A stretch of DNA of 36,884 nucleotides from an uncultured Eubacteriales bacterium (GCA_900545405.1 UQYT01000022.1:1-36884), one strand, 5' to 3'; positions 6,361-14,940 are shown, numbered from the stretch's first letter. Numbers and translations: made by a program. The notes: generated by a model not told the origin, from the sequence alone.

Positions 6361-7014
6361 TCACTGCCTCCTGAATTCGCAGTCGGTCTTGCCGCAGGCG
6401 GCGCAGCCCGAGGCCGTGCAGCCCTCGCGCCGGGAGACGCCAATTACGGCGGTCACGGACTTCATCGGTGCGAGCATCAGGCTCTCCGTGACCGTGAGAC
6501 CCAGCCGCCGCGCCGTGTCCAGCTCCCGAGCGATGTCGCGCTGGTGCTCTATCGAAAAGTCGCCGTAGCCGGGGCTGAACCGGGGCCGGAGCTTCATGCC
6601 CTGCGCCGCCGCCTCGTCCCGGAGGGCGTCGTTCACCTCGTCGCAATAATCCTCGATGAAGGCCGCGGCGGCGGCCTGGGCGGCCAGCGCCTCGCTCATG
6701 CGGCCGAGGGCGGTGAGCCGGGATATGAGCCGGTCCACCCCCGCGCCGAGCGTGGCGGCGAAGAGCCAGGCGCCCTCGCAGCCCTCGAGGTTGCGGCGGA
6801 GCGCGGCGCTCTCTATGCGGATGCCGTCGATCTCCACCGCGCCCTTGTCGAGGAAGCTCAGGGCAAAATAGCGTTTCGCGTGCTTGGGCTCCGCCGCGGC
6901 GCGGATATCGGCCTCGGCGCGCTCTATCATGCGGAGGGTCCCGCCCTCGGGGCGCGCGCCGTTTTTATAGCCTAAATAGCGGAATATCTCGCGCCAATAG
7001 GTCTCCGTGTTCAT
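6361..7014 (-). CDS. stand-alone methionine synthase reactivation-domain protein
   Basis: A 217-residue protein resembling the SAM-binding activation domain of MetH, as in small proteins known from Thermotoga and Clostridia. Typical pieces are LRMIERAEADI, FAATLGAGVDRLISRL, AFIEDYCDEVNDAL, RFSPGYGDFSIEHQ (the R-x-S-P-G-Y-G-D segment that contacts SAM) and LTVTESLMLAPMKSVTAVIGVS. It ends in a cysteine cluster, CTASGCAACGKTDC, often seen in the free-standing form and perhaps binding metal. It would reductively remethylate oxidised cobalamin on the synthase encoded next. It overlaps metF by four bases (ATGA) and is one base from metH, so the three are translationally coupled. Confidence 0.88.
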   Translation of the reverse strand: MNTETYWREIFRYLGYKNGARPEGGTLRMIERAEADIRAAAEPKHAKRYFALSFLDKGAVEIDGIRIESAALRRNLEGCEGAWLFAATLGAGVDRLISRLTALGRMSEALAAQAAAAAFIEDYCDEVNDALRDEAAAQGMKLRPRFSPGYGDFSIEHQRDIARELDTARRLGLTVTESLMLAPMKSVTAVIGVSRREGCTASGCAACGKTDCEFRRQ

Positions 7015-7871
7015 TTGAGGAGCTCCGAGAGGCTCGCGTGTATGCCCTGGGCGACCTCGGGCTTGTTCATGGTGAACACGTGGATGTGGTTCACGCCGTT
7101 GGCGATGAGGTCGATGATCTGGCCCGTGGCATAGGCCACGCCCGCCTGGCGCATCGCGGCCGGGTCGCCGCCGAAGCGGTCCACGACGGCCTTGAACTTC
7201 TCCGGCAGGTAGTTGCCCGAGAGCTGGGTGATGCGCTTGACCTGCTTGGCGTTGGTCACGGGCATGATGCCCGCGACGACGGGGACGTCTATGCCGCGCT
7301 CGCGGATGCGGTAGAGGAAGTTATAGAAGATGCTGTTGTCGAAGAACATCTGCGTGATGAGGAACTCGCAGCCGGCGTCCACCTTCTCCTTGAGGTGCTC
7401 TATGTCCGCGGCCTTGCCGCCCGCCTCGGGGTGGCCCTCGGGATAGCAGGCGCCGCCGACGCAGAAGTCGCCCTGGGCCTTTATGTCGCGCACGAGCTCC
7501 GCGGCGTAGGCGTAGTCATGCGCCGTGGGGCCCTCGGGCGGGATATCGCCCCGGAGCGCGAGGATGTTCTGCACGCCGTGCTCGCGCAACTTCACGAGCA
7601 CGTCCGCGACCTGCTGCCTCGTGGAGGACACGCAGGTGAGGTGCGCCAGGGACTCCACGCCGAAGCGCCCGGAGATGTCCGAGGCGAGCTCCACGGTGTA
7701 GTCGCTGGTGTCGCCGCCCGCGCGGTAGGTCACGCTCATGAACGCCGGACGCAGCGCCGATATCGTCCTCGCCTTCTCCGCCACGGCCGCGTAGGTGTCC
7801 CCCGCGCGGGGCGGAAAGACCTCATAGGTCAGCGTCACGCGGTCCTCTTTGAGTATGTCGCTTATCTTCAT
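7011..7871 (-). CDS. metF: methylenetetrahydrofolate reductase
   Basis: A 286-residue FAD enzyme that reduces 5,10-methylene-THF to 5-methyl-THF in the cytosol. Diagnostic blocks are YEVFPPRAGD near the N-terminus (catalytic Glu in YEVFPP), FMSVTYRAGG, LAHLTCVSSTRQQ, NILALRGDIPPEG, FCVGGACYPEGHPEA and ITQMFFDNSIFYNF. Length is normal for the single-domain bacterial type. It sits in the operon unknown-metF-reactivator-metH and provides the methyl group used by the synthase. No SAM riboswitch is visible upstream. In some Clostridia MetF works with a partner for electron bifurcation; no RnfC2 or MetV gene is present here. Confidence 0.95.
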   Translation of the reverse strand: MKISDILKEDRVTLTYEVFPPRAGDTYAAVAEKARTISALRPAFMSVTYRAGGDTSDYTVELASDISGRFGVESLAHLTCVSSTRQQVADVLVKLREHGVQNILALRGDIPPEGPTAHDYAYAAELVRDIKAQGDFCVGGACYPEGHPEAGGKAADIEHLKEKVDAGCEFLITQMFFDNSIFYNFLYRIRERGIDVPVVAGIMPVTNAKQVKRITQLSGNYLPEKFKAVVDRFGGDPAAMRQAGVAYATGQIIDLIANGVNHIHVFTMNKPEVAQGIHASLSELLK

Positions 7872-7904
7872 TTCCGTTTCTTTCCCTTCGAAAAATTACT
7901 GTGC

Positions 7905-8348
7905 TCACGCCGGTATCAGCCCGGTGATGTAGTCCTGCAGCCCGTTGTCCGCCTGCTCCAGCCTGTACACCCAGCTCGACGCCGCTGAATCGGAGGTGGG
8001 GTTTATGAGCAGCTTTTCCGGGGAGAGCATGAGCTCGATCTCGCCCAGGTCCTCGGTTTCGAAAAACAGCCTGGCGTAACAGCCCTGGAGAGCCTGCGCC
8101 TTTCCGGCGCGGCGCACTTGCAGCTGGTTCAGCAGCGCCATCAGCGTGTCCGTCTGCTCCTCGCTGAGTTCAAGCACCGCCTGACTGGAGACGTCCTGCA
8201 GGTCCACGCTCCGCACCTGCGCCCGCTCAAAGCCGATGACTCCGGCAAGATCCTTCGCGCCCAGGTACGGTATCAGCACGCCGGCGCAGATGAGCAGCAG
8301 TCCGAGTACCGTTGAGAACACGACGAGTCTTTTGGATGCGTCCTTCAT
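7905..8348 (-). CDS. membrane-anchored protein of unknown function
   Basis: A 147-residue protein with a short positive N-terminus, one transmembrane helix (about residues 8-28, VVFSTVLGLLLICAGVLIPYLGA) and an outward domain of about 115 residues. That domain has a helix rich in Leu, Glu and Gln (LSEEQTDTLMALLNQLQVRRAG) and strand-like segments (CYARLFFETEDLGEIELMLSPEKLLI), similar to small lipid-anchored or pilin-like sensor folds in Clostridia. I do not recognise the family. The ATG at 8348 is preferred to the GTG at 8360 because GGAG lies 5 bases before it. It is the first gene of the metF operon, 33 bases before metF, but nothing in it points to folate or methionine. Confidence 0.75.
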   Translation of the reverse strand: MKDASKRLVVFSTVLGLLLICAGVLIPYLGAKDLAGVIGFERAQVRSVDLQDVSSQAVLELSEEQTDTLMALLNQLQVRRAGKAQALQGCYARLFFETEDLGEIELMLSPEKLLINPTSDSAASSWVYRLEQADNGLQDYITGLIPA

Positions 8349-8386
8349 TTGCTCCGCCACCTTATTATATATTTGTCCCTGGACAT

Positions 8387-8414
8387 TTTATAAATATAAC
8401 ACAGCCCCTTGCAA
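8387..8414 (-). promoter_or_regulatory. promoter of the metF operon
   Basis: On the minus strand TTGCAA (8409-8414), a 16-base spacer and TATAAA (8387-8392), about 40 bases before the first start codon. Confidence 0.55.
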
Positions 8415-8428
8415 AACGCACGGCTTAT

Positions 8429-8442
8429 TTAACAATCGTTAA
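8429..8442. promoter_or_regulatory. palindrome TTAAC-N4-GTTAA between divergent promoters
   Basis: Perfect five-base arms around AATC in the only AT-rich part of this intergenic region, just upstream of the metF-operon promoter and about 20 bases above the other promoter. It may be an operator; no regulator gene is next to it. Confidence 0.35.
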
Positions 8443-8459
8443 ATTTTTAATTTTCCCTC

Positions 8460-8503
8460 TTCCATTTTCCGGCGCAGGGGTTTATACTGTGGTATGGCCA
8501 CAG
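8460..8503 (+). promoter_or_regulatory. promoter and palindromic operator of the flavoprotein pair
   Basis: TATACT at 8483-8488 with a weak TTCCAT 17 bases upstream. An inverted repeat CTGTGG-TATGG-CCACAG (8487-8503) overlaps the end of the -10 box and the start point, where a bound repressor would block transcription. Confidence 0.5.
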
Positions 8504-8532
8504 AATACTTTTGAAAGGCACGGTGATTTGAC

Positions 8533-10068
8533 ATGGCAGCTTTGCACTACGACGCCGTTGTCATCGGCGCGGGCAACGGCGGTCTCGCCGCGGCGCTCAC
8601 GCTGGTGAACGCCGGCAAAAAGGTCCTGCTCGCCGAGAGGCACAACCTCCCCGGCGGCTTCGCCACAAGTTTCATCCGCGGGCGCTTCGAGTTCGAGGCC
8701 TCGCTCCACGAGCTCTGCGACATGGGCACCCCCGGCAACAGCGGCAACCTCTACGACCTCTTCGAGGAGCTCGGCGTCCTTGACAAGATCGAGTTCGTGA
8801 CCGTCCCCGAGGCCTACCGCGGCATCTCCCTGAGCACCGGGGAGGACTACACCATGCCCTTCGGCATTGAGAACTTCATCGACAAGATGGAGAGCTACGT
8901 CCCCGGCAGCCGCGAATCCACCACCACCTTCTTCGAGCTCGCCGGCGAGTGCCGCCGGGCCATGAGCTACCTCACCAAGTCGCGCGGCAACCCGGACACC
9001 GCCGTGCTCAAGAGCGAGTACCCCAACTTCATGCGCGTCGCCGCCTACCCCATCGACAAGGTGCTCGACGCCATCAAGATGCCCAAGAAGGCGCAGGAGA
9101 TTCTCAACGTCTACTGGTCCTATCTCGGCACGCCCGAGGACCAGCTCAGCTTCCTGCACTATGCCCTCATGGTCTGGCTCTACGTCAGCCTCGGCGCCCA
9201 GGTGCCGAAGAACCGCTCCCACGGCATAAGCTGCGCCCTTGCGGACACCATCCTCGAAAAGGGCGGCGAGATCTGGTATAACTCCGAGGTCGAGCACATC
9301 ATCACGAAGGACGGCCACGTCGCGGGCGTCCGCTTTGCCGACGGCAAGGAGGTCGCGACCGAGCACATCGTCAGCAACGCCTCCCCGCACCTCGTCTACG
9401 GCAGCATGGTCGACGCCAAGGACATCCCGGAGGAGGAGCTCAAGCTCGCCAACGCGCGCGGTCTGGCCGGGCGCGGCGTCTCCATGTTCCTCGGGCTGAA
9501 CAAGTCCCACGAGGAACTGGGGCTAAACGATTACAGCTACTTCATCTACAACAGCTTCGACACCAAGGCCGAGTTCCGCGACATGCGCAGCATCGAGAAC
9601 CCCACCCAGGTGACGGTCTGCCTCAACAACGCGCTGCCCGACTGCTCGCCCAAGGGCACGACCATCCTCTACTTCACCTCGCTCTACTTCTCCGACTTCT
9701 TCGGCGACATTGCGACGCCCGAAAACTACTTCGAGCTCAAGGACAAGATCGCCGACCGCCTCATCGACGCTTTTGAAAAGGGCACCGGCGCGAAGATACG
9801 CGACGCCATCGAGGAGATAGAGGTCGGCACGCCCGTGACCTATGCGCACTACACCGGCTCGCCCCAGGGCGCCATCTACGGCTACCTGCTCACGGGTCTC
9901 GACAACATGATGCCCCGCGTCATGCGCATGTACGACGAGAAGCACCTGCCCGGGCTCCAGTTCTGCGGCGGCCACGCCATGCGCGGTTCGGGCTACAACT
10001 CGTCCTACCTGTCCGGCAACCTCGCCGCCAAGCTGACGCTCATGGAAATGAAGAAGGAGGCTGAGTAA
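8533..10068 (+). CDS. CrtI-like FAD-dependent oxidoreductase
   Basis: A 511-residue flavoprotein of the phytoene desaturase/retinol saturase-like family. The N-terminal dinucleotide fold is VVIGAGNGGLAAALTLVNAGKKVLLAERHNLPGG (residues 8-41, GxGxxG plus the E that binds ribose), and the C-terminal FAD contact is LPGLQFCGGHAMRGSGYNSSYLSGNLAA. The middle carries the substrate cap. The family moves hydride across C-C double bonds in carotenoids, retinoids, steroids or fatty-acid-like molecules. No carotenoid genes are nearby, so another lipophilic or conjugated substrate is more likely. The next gene, 1 base after its stop, encodes a flavin/2Fe-2S reductase, which suggests a reduction driven by NAD(P)H. 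Strong C-ending codon bias suggests high expression. Confidence 0.82.
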   Translation: MAALHYDAVVIGAGNGGLAAALTLVNAGKKVLLAERHNLPGGFATSFIRGRFEFEASLHELCDMGTPGNSGNLYDLFEELGVLDKIEFVTVPEAYRGISLSTGEDYTMPFGIENFIDKMESYVPGSRESTTTFFELAGECRRAMSYLTKSRGNPDTAVLKSEYPNFMRVAAYPIDKVLDAIKMPKKAQEILNVYWSYLGTPEDQLSFLHYALMVWLYVSLGAQVPKNRSHGISCALADTILEKGGEIWYNSEVEHIITKDGHVAGVRFADGKEVATEHIVSNASPHLVYGSMVDAKDIPEEELKLANARGLAGRGVSMFLGLNKSHEELGLNDYSYFIYNSFDTKAEFRDMRSIENPTQVTVCLNNALPDCSPKGTTILYFTSLYFSDFFGDIATPENYFELKDKIADRLIDAFEKGTGAKIRDAIEEIEVGTPVTYAHYTGSPQGAIYGYLLTGLDNMMPRVMRMYDEKHLPGLQFCGGHAMRGSGYNSSYLSGNLAAKLTLMEMKKEAE

Positions 10069-10069
10069 G

Positions 10070-11242
10070 ATGAATGTCAAGGTCGGACTTATCGGCGTAT
10101 TCGATATGCTGAAGTTCAAGAACCTCCGCAAGAACCGCGCCGAGATGATAGCCTCCGCCGAGGCCAAGCCCCTGCCCGGCACCTACCGCGTGAACGAGCT
10201 GGCCAAGCGCCTGCACCCCACGGCGCAGCATCTCAAGATCGCCGAGATAATCGACGAGACGCACGACGCCAAGAGCTTCGTCCTCGTCCCCGACAAGGAG
10301 AAGGGCACCACAGCTCTGGCTCCCTTCAAGGCCGGCAGCTATATAAATGTCCGCACCATGCTCGCGGGCTCCGTCGCGCGGCGCACCTATTCCCTCTCGT
10401 CCAGCCCGAAGGAGGCGCTGGAGGGCAAGTACCGCATCACGGTCAAGCTCAAGGAGGGCGGCTTCCTCTCCGCCTGGCTGCACAACGAGGCCAAGGTTGG
10501 CGACACGCTGACCGCCACCGACCCCGGCGGGCACATAACCTATTCGCGCATCCGCGACTGCAGGCGCGTCGTGGCCCTGGCGGGCGGCAGCGGCATCACG
10601 CCCTTCATGTCCATGGCCAAGGCCATCGAGGAGGGAAGCGAGGACTTTGAGCTCATCCTCCTCTACGGCGCAAGGACGGAGGCCGACCTCGTGTTCAAGG
10701 CCGACTTCGACGCCATTGCGAAGGCGACGAGCAAGGTCAAGCCCGTCTACGTCCTCAGCGAGGAGGAGAAGGCCGGCTACGAGCACGGCTTCATCACGGC
10801 GGAGCTGGTGAAAAAGTACGCCGGCACGGAGCCTTACAGCATCTACGTCGTCGGTCCCGGCGCGATGTGCGACTTCCTCGACAAGGAGCTGCCCAAGCTG
10901 GGCCTCGCGCAGAAGTTCATCCGCATGGAGCGCACCGAGGATGTCTACGACGCGGGCGCGCCGAAGAACTACACGCTGACCGTCCACTACCGCGACGAGG
11001 TGCTCACCGTCCCCGCGAGGAGCCACGAGACGGTGCTGACCGCCTTCGAGCGCGCGGGCCTCGCGGTGAACAGCAAGTGCCGCGTCGGCTACTGCGGCTT
11101 CTGCCGCAGCCGCCTCATCAAGGGCGAGTACCACGCCAGCCGCTATGAGCGCCTGCGCATTGCGGATACGCAGTACCACTACTTCCACCCCTGCTGCTCC
11201 TATCCGATGTCGGACATGGAGATTGAGGTGTACAGCAAATAA
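10070..11242 (+). CDS. ferredoxin-NAD(P)H reductase-like flavoprotein with C-terminal 2Fe-2S domain
   Basis: A 390-residue electron-transfer protein. Residues 1-55 are a basic N-terminal extension. Then comes a flavin domain with the FAD motif RRTYSLSSSP and a glycine-rich KEGGFLSAWLHN, the NAD(P)-binding region with LAGGSGITPFMSMAKAI and VVGPGAMCDFL, and from about 305 a plant-type ferredoxin domain whose ligands are C-x4-C-x2-C (SKCRVGYCGFCRSR) plus a later cysteine in HPCCSYP. The order FAD-NAD-2Fe2S is that of phthalate-dioxygenase-type reductases. It probably feeds electrons from NAD(P)H to the CrtI-like protein encoded just upstream. It ends at a strong bidirectional terminator. Confidence 0.87.
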   Translation: MNVKVGLIGVFDMLKFKNLRKNRAEMIASAEAKPLPGTYRVNELAKRLHPTAQHLKIAEIIDETHDAKSFVLVPDKEKGTTALAPFKAGSYINVRTMLAGSVARRTYSLSSSPKEALEGKYRITVKLKEGGFLSAWLHNEAKVGDTLTATDPGGHITYSRIRDCRRVVALAGGSGITPFMSMAKAIEEGSEDFELILLYGARTEADLVFKADFDAIAKATSKVKPVYVLSEEEKAGYEHGFITAELVKKYAGTEPYSIYVVGPGAMCDFLDKELPKLGLAQKFIRMERTEDVYDAGAPKNYTLTVHYRDEVLTVPARSHETVLTAFERAGLAVNSKCRVGYCGFCRSRLIKGEYHASRYERLRIADTQYHYFHPCCSYPMSDMEIEVYSK

Positions 11243-11260
11243 TTTGCTTTTCCCAAATGC

Positions 11261-11290
11261 AAAAAGCCGCCCCGAATGGGGCGGCTTTTT
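11261..11290. terminator. bidirectional terminator
   Basis: A 13-bp perfect stem AAAAAGCCGCCCC / GGGGCGGCTTTTT with a GAAT loop serves both convergent transcripts. Confidence 0.92.
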
Positions 11291-11300
11291 CGGCCTTTTA

Positions 11301-12215
11301 TTAAAGAAGCAGCCAGATCATCAGCGGCATGGTCACAGCAGACAACACCGTGCCGATGAACACGCACTCGGAGGCGTAGCCCTCGTCGCGGCCGGCCTCT
11401 ATGGCGAAGATCGTCGCTATCATGGCCGTCGGCGCGGAGGAGAGAACGACTATTACGCCGAGGAGCATCTCGTCCTTCACGAAGAGGCTGGTCACAAGCC
11501 AGGCCAGGATGGGCGCGACAATTAGCTTTATCGCCACGACCACGAAGACCCGCCAGTTTTCCGCCGCGCCCTTGAGCGACACGGAGCCGAGGCTGGTGCC
11601 CACTATGAGCATGGACATCGGTATCGTCGCCCCGCTCATGGAGCCGAAGCAGTCGGCCACGAACTCGGGTATCTCGACGCCGCTCAGGAAGATGAGCACC
11701 GCCACGAAGGACGCCACCAGCGGCGGGGCCAGCGCCTTGCGCAGCGTCAGGCCCTTCATGCCCCCGCGCACTGCGCCGTAGCCCACCGTATAGGCCATGA
11801 GGTTGAAGGGTATGTTCGATATCGTCGCGATGAAGATGCCGTCCGCGCCGTACATCGCCTCGATGACCGGGAAACCCAGGAACACCGTGTTCGCAAAGGT
11901 CACGGCGAAAAAGGTTATGCCCTTCCGCTCCGCCCCCGGGCGGAGCACCTTGGCCGTCACCCAGCCCAGTGCCGAGAGCACGGCGAACATCGCCACAAAG
12001 CTCAGCAGCACAAAGCCCAGGTCCGCGAGGTCCATCTCCATCTCCGTGTTCATCACGGAGTACAGTATGGTGCACACCAGCAGCACGTTCATCACGATGT
12101 TCGAGAGGTGCTTGTTGGAGTCGGAGTTCGTCACGCCCAGCTTGGCGCAGACAAAGCCCACCACCATCACAAATACGAGTATCCCCATCTGGGATACGAC
12201 TTCCGTCATGTCCAT
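11301..12215 (-). CDS. AEC family transporter
   Basis: A 304-residue inner-membrane protein of the auxin efflux carrier family with about ten hydrophobic segments. It starts VVSQMGILVFVMVVGFVCAKLGV and has the conserved crossover segments FANTVFLGFPVIEAMYG (helix-break N-x-G-x-P) and LSSAPTAMIATIFAIEAGRDEGYASECVFIGTVLS near the end. Family members carry malate, malonate or other organic acids, or export related anions; the substrate here is unknown. It is the third gene of the ahcY-mgtE operon, 33 bases after mgtE, and ends at a strong terminator. Ribosome site GGGGAAGAG precedes the ATG. Confidence 0.87.
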   Translation of the reverse strand: MDMTEVVSQMGILVFVMVVGFVCAKLGVTNSDSNKHLSNIVMNVLLVCTILYSVMNTEMEMDLADLGFVLLSFVAMFAVLSALGWVTAKVLRPGAERKGITFFAVTFANTVFLGFPVIEAMYGADGIFIATISNIPFNLMAYTVGYGAVRGGMKGLTLRKALAPPLVASFVAVLIFLSGVEIPEFVADCFGSMSGATIPMSMLIVGTSLGSVSLKGAAENWRVFVVVAIKLIVAPILAWLVTSLFVKDEMLLGVIVVLSSAPTAMIATIFAIEAGRDEGYASECVFIGTVLSAVTMPLMIWLLL

Positions 12216-12248
12216 TCTTGCTCTTCCCCTTGACTCCCCTGTTGTTTT

Positions 12249-13637
12249 TTATATGTGCAGCAGCAAGGTCGCCAGAGTGAAATAGATGAGCAGCGACACG
12301 GCGTCGGTTATGGTGGAGATCAGCGGACTCGCCATCACCGCGGGGTCTATACCTATCTTCTCCGCAGCCATGGGCAGGGTGCTGCCCACGGCCTTGGCGA
12401 ACATTACTACAAATATCAGCGTTACGGAGACGGTCGCCGCGACGGGCACCGTCACCTCGGAGTTGCCCAGCAGCATCCTGTCCACCAGGAGCATCTTTAC
12501 AAAGTTCACCGCCGCCAGCGTTGCGCCGCAGGCCACGGCCACGCGGATCTCCTTCCACACGACGTAGAGGATATCCCCGGGCTCCGTGTCGCCAAGCGAG
12601 AGGCTGCGGATGACCGCCGTCGAGCTCTGCGAGCCGGAGTTGCCGCCCGTGCCCATCAGCATCGGGATGAAGCCCGTCAGCACCGCGCATTTCGAGAGCG
12701 CGTCCTCAAAGCCCGTGATTATCATGCTCGTGAACGTCGCCGACAGCATCAGGAACATCAGCCAGGGTATGCGGCGCTTCCACATCTCCAGGACGCCCGT
12801 GCGCGAATACGGCTTATCCGAAGGCGCGATACCGGCCATGCGGTCGAAGTCCTCCGTGGCCTCCTCCTGCAGGACGTCGATGACGTCGTCGACCGTGACG
12901 ATGCCGACGAGCCGCCCCTCCTTGTCCACGACGGGGATGGCCAGCAGGTCGTAGTCCGAGATGAGCTCGGCGGCCTCCACGCGCTCGTCCGTCGTGCGGC
13001 AGAAGATGACGTTCGTGTCCATGATGTCCTCAATGACCGCCTCGTCGTCCGAGAGCAGCAGGTCCTTCACGGTCACGACGCCCTCCAGCTTCCGGTCCGC
13101 GGAGGTGACATAGCAGACATAGATGGTCTCCTTGTCCTCGCCTATGCGGCGGATGCGGGCGATGGACTCGCGCACGTTCATGTACTTTTTGAGGTCCACA
13201 AACTCGGCGGTCATTATGCTGCCGGCCGAGTCCTCCGGATATTTCAAGTACTGGTTTATGAGGTTGCGCGTGGCCGGCGTCGCGTTGCGCATGACGCGCT
13301 TGACGATGTTCGCGGGCAGTTCCTCCATCATGTCGACCGCGTCGTCTACGTACATGTCCTCGATGATGGCGGCCAGCTCCGTATCCGTGATGGAGTTGAT
13401 TATGACCTCCTGCTCCTGTGCATCCAGCTCCGCGAAGACCTCCGCGCCCCGCTCCTTTGAGAGCAGGCGGAACACGGTGGCCATGCGCTTGCTGTCCTCC
13501 TCGCCCAACTCGGTGAGAAATTCTGCGATATCAAATTCATTCATATCCTCCAGCTCAAGCTGGAGGGCCTTCATCCGGTGTGCATCTAACAGCTCGCGCA
13601 GGTGCTCCCGGCGAAGTTCGCTGCTGTTTTCCTCCAA
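12249..13637 (-). CDS. mgtE: magnesium transporter MgtE
   Basis: A 462-residue Mg2+ channel of the MgtE family. The N-terminal helical superhelix is about 1-135 (EFDIAEFLTELGEEDSKRMATVFRLL), two CBS domains about 140-265 (ESAGSIM-type DSAGSIMTAEFV, VVTVKDLLLSDDE, VGIVTVDDVIDVLQEEATEDF), and five membrane helices from about 285, with the pore motif MLMGTGGNSGSQSSTAVIRSL and the ion-sensing end ISTITDAVSLLIYF. The start is TTG at 13637, since an in-frame stop lies three codons upstream and a later ATG would cut the first helix. It lies 28 bases after ahcY. No M-box riboswitch is present, so control is presumably by the protein's own Mg2+ gating. Confidence 0.93.
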   Translation of the reverse strand: MEENSSELRREHLRELLDAHRMKALQLELEDMNEFDIAEFLTELGEEDSKRMATVFRLLSKERGAEVFAELDAQEQEVIINSITDTELAAIIEDMYVDDAVDMMEELPANIVKRVMRNATPATRNLINQYLKYPEDSAGSIMTAEFVDLKKYMNVRESIARIRRIGEDKETIYVCYVTSADRKLEGVVTVKDLLLSDDEAVIEDIMDTNVIFCRTTDERVEAAELISDYDLLAIPVVDKEGRLVGIVTVDDVIDVLQEEATEDFDRMAGIAPSDKPYSRTGVLEMWKRRIPWLMFLMLSATFTSMIITGFEDALSKCAVLTGFIPMLMGTGGNSGSQSSTAVIRSLSLGDTEPGDILYVVWKEIRVAVACGATLAAVNFVKMLLVDRMLLGNSEVTVPVAATVSVTLIFVVMFAKAVGSTLPMAAEKIGIDPAVMASPLISTITDAVSLLIYFTLATLLLHI

Positions 13638-13665
13638 ACCCGCTCACCGCTCCCCGAGTTGAATA

Positions 13666-14901
13666 TCAGATGCCGAGGTACTCCCTCTGTGCCTCGGTCA
13701 TTTCGTCTATCTCCACGTCCATGGACGCCAGCTTGCGGCGCGCCACGGCCTTGTCTATCTCCTCGGGCACCTTCAGCGGCGCGCAGGGCAGAGAGCCGCG
13801 GTTCTTCGCCAGGTACTCGGCGGAGAGGGCCTGGATGGCAAAGCTCATGTCCATGATCTCGGCCGGGTGGCCGTCGCCCGCGGCGAGGTTCACGAGGCGG
13901 CCCTCCGCGATGACGAACACCGTCTTGCCGTTCGGCAGCTCGTAACCCGTGATGTTGTGGCGGGCCTCATAGCTCCTGACGGCGTACTCGCGCAGCTCGG
14001 CCATGTCTATCTCGACGTCGAAGTGACCGGCGTTCGTGAGGATGGCGCCGTCCTTCATGAGGCCGAAGTGCTCCTTGGTGATGATGTCGCGGCAGCCGGT
14101 GACGGTGCAGAAGATGTCGCCCACCTTGGCGGCCTCGCGCATGGGCATGACCTCATAGCCGTCCATGACCGCCTCGAGGGCGTGGACGGGGTCGGGCTCC
14201 GTGACTATGACCTTGGCGCCGAGGCCCGCCGCGCGCATGGCGACGCCCTTGCCGCACCAGCCGTAGCCGGAGACGACCACGCGCTTGCTCGCGACGATGA
14301 GGTTCGTCGTGCGCATTATGCCGTCCCAGACGCTCTGGCCCGTGCCGTAGCGGTTGTCGAAGAGGTGCTTGCAGTCGGCGTCGTTGACCATCATCATGGT
14401 GAAGGGCAGAATGCCGTCGCGGTGGAGCTTCTTGAGGCGGATGATGCCCGTGGTGGTCTCCTCGCAGCCTCCGATGACGCCCGGGAGCAGGTCCGCGAAC
14501 TTGGTGCGCATGAGCTCCACGAGCTCGCCGCCGTCGTCTATAATGATGTTGGGGCCGACGGAGAGGACGGCCTCGAGCTGCTTTTCATATTTCTCGGGGC
14601 TCGCGCCGTGGGTGGCGTGGACCTCGATGCCTCCGGCGGCCAGTGCCGCGGCGACGTCGTCCTGCGTGGAGAGGGGGTTCGAGCCCGTGACATACATCTC
14701 CGCGCCGCCCGCGGCAAGCACGCGGCAGAGGTAGGCCGTCTTGGCCTCCAGGTGGACGGAGAGGGCGATCTTCATGCCCGCGAAGGGCTTTTCGGCCGCA
14801 AAATCCGCCTCGATGCCGCGCAGAACTGCCATGTTCCGGCGCACCCAGGCGATCTTCAGCTCCCCGGACGGGGCCAGGCTAATGTCTCGGATATCATTCA
14901 T
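13666..14901 (-). CDS. ahcY: adenosylhomocysteinase
   Basis: A 411-residue cytosolic NAD+-dependent enzyme that splits S-adenosylhomocysteine into adenosine and homocysteine. Signature parts include SVHLEAKTAYLCRVLAAGGAE, GGCEETTTGIIRL, the catalytic stretch MMVNDADCKHLFDNRYGTGQS, the NAD site VVSGYGWCGKGVAMRAAGLGA and the end GILTNAGHFD-like (GAILTNAGHFDVEID). The length fits the shorter bacterial/archaeal type without the 40-residue insertion. Together with metH and metF on the other side of the redox pair it completes the methyl cycle: the homocysteine it makes is remethylated there. It starts 7 bases after GGAGG and has its own promoter. Confidence 0.95.
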   Translation of the reverse strand: MNDIRDISLAPSGELKIAWVRRNMAVLRGIEADFAAEKPFAGMKIALSVHLEAKTAYLCRVLAAGGAEMYVTGSNPLSTQDDVAAALAAGGIEVHATHGASPEKYEKQLEAVLSVGPNIIIDDGGELVELMRTKFADLLPGVIGGCEETTTGIIRLKKLHRDGILPFTMMMVNDADCKHLFDNRYGTGQSVWDGIMRTTNLIVASKRVVVSGYGWCGKGVAMRAAGLGAKVIVTEPDPVHALEAVMDGYEVMPMREAAKVGDIFCTVTGCRDIITKEHFGLMKDGAILTNAGHFDVEIDMAELREYAVRSYEARHNITGYELPNGKTVFVIAEGRLVNLAAGDGHPAEIMDMSFAIQALSAEYLAKNRGSLPCAPLKVPEEIDKAVARRKLASMDVEIDEMTEAQREYLGI

Positions 14902-14940
14902 GTAGAAGGACCTCCTGCATCACATATTTATAACTATTTT

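Noticed and set aside
4641..6374. 577-codon open frame on the plus strand opposite metH
   Set aside because: It is an antisense shadow of a GC-rich gene, with Arg/Gly/Ala/His-rich translation and no family features. The opposite strand encodes a clear methionine synthase.
8349..8532. Possible SAM or cobalamin riboswitch before the metF operon
   Set aside because: The space from the predicted start point to the first gene is only about 40 bases and lacks any of the conserved riboswitch stems.
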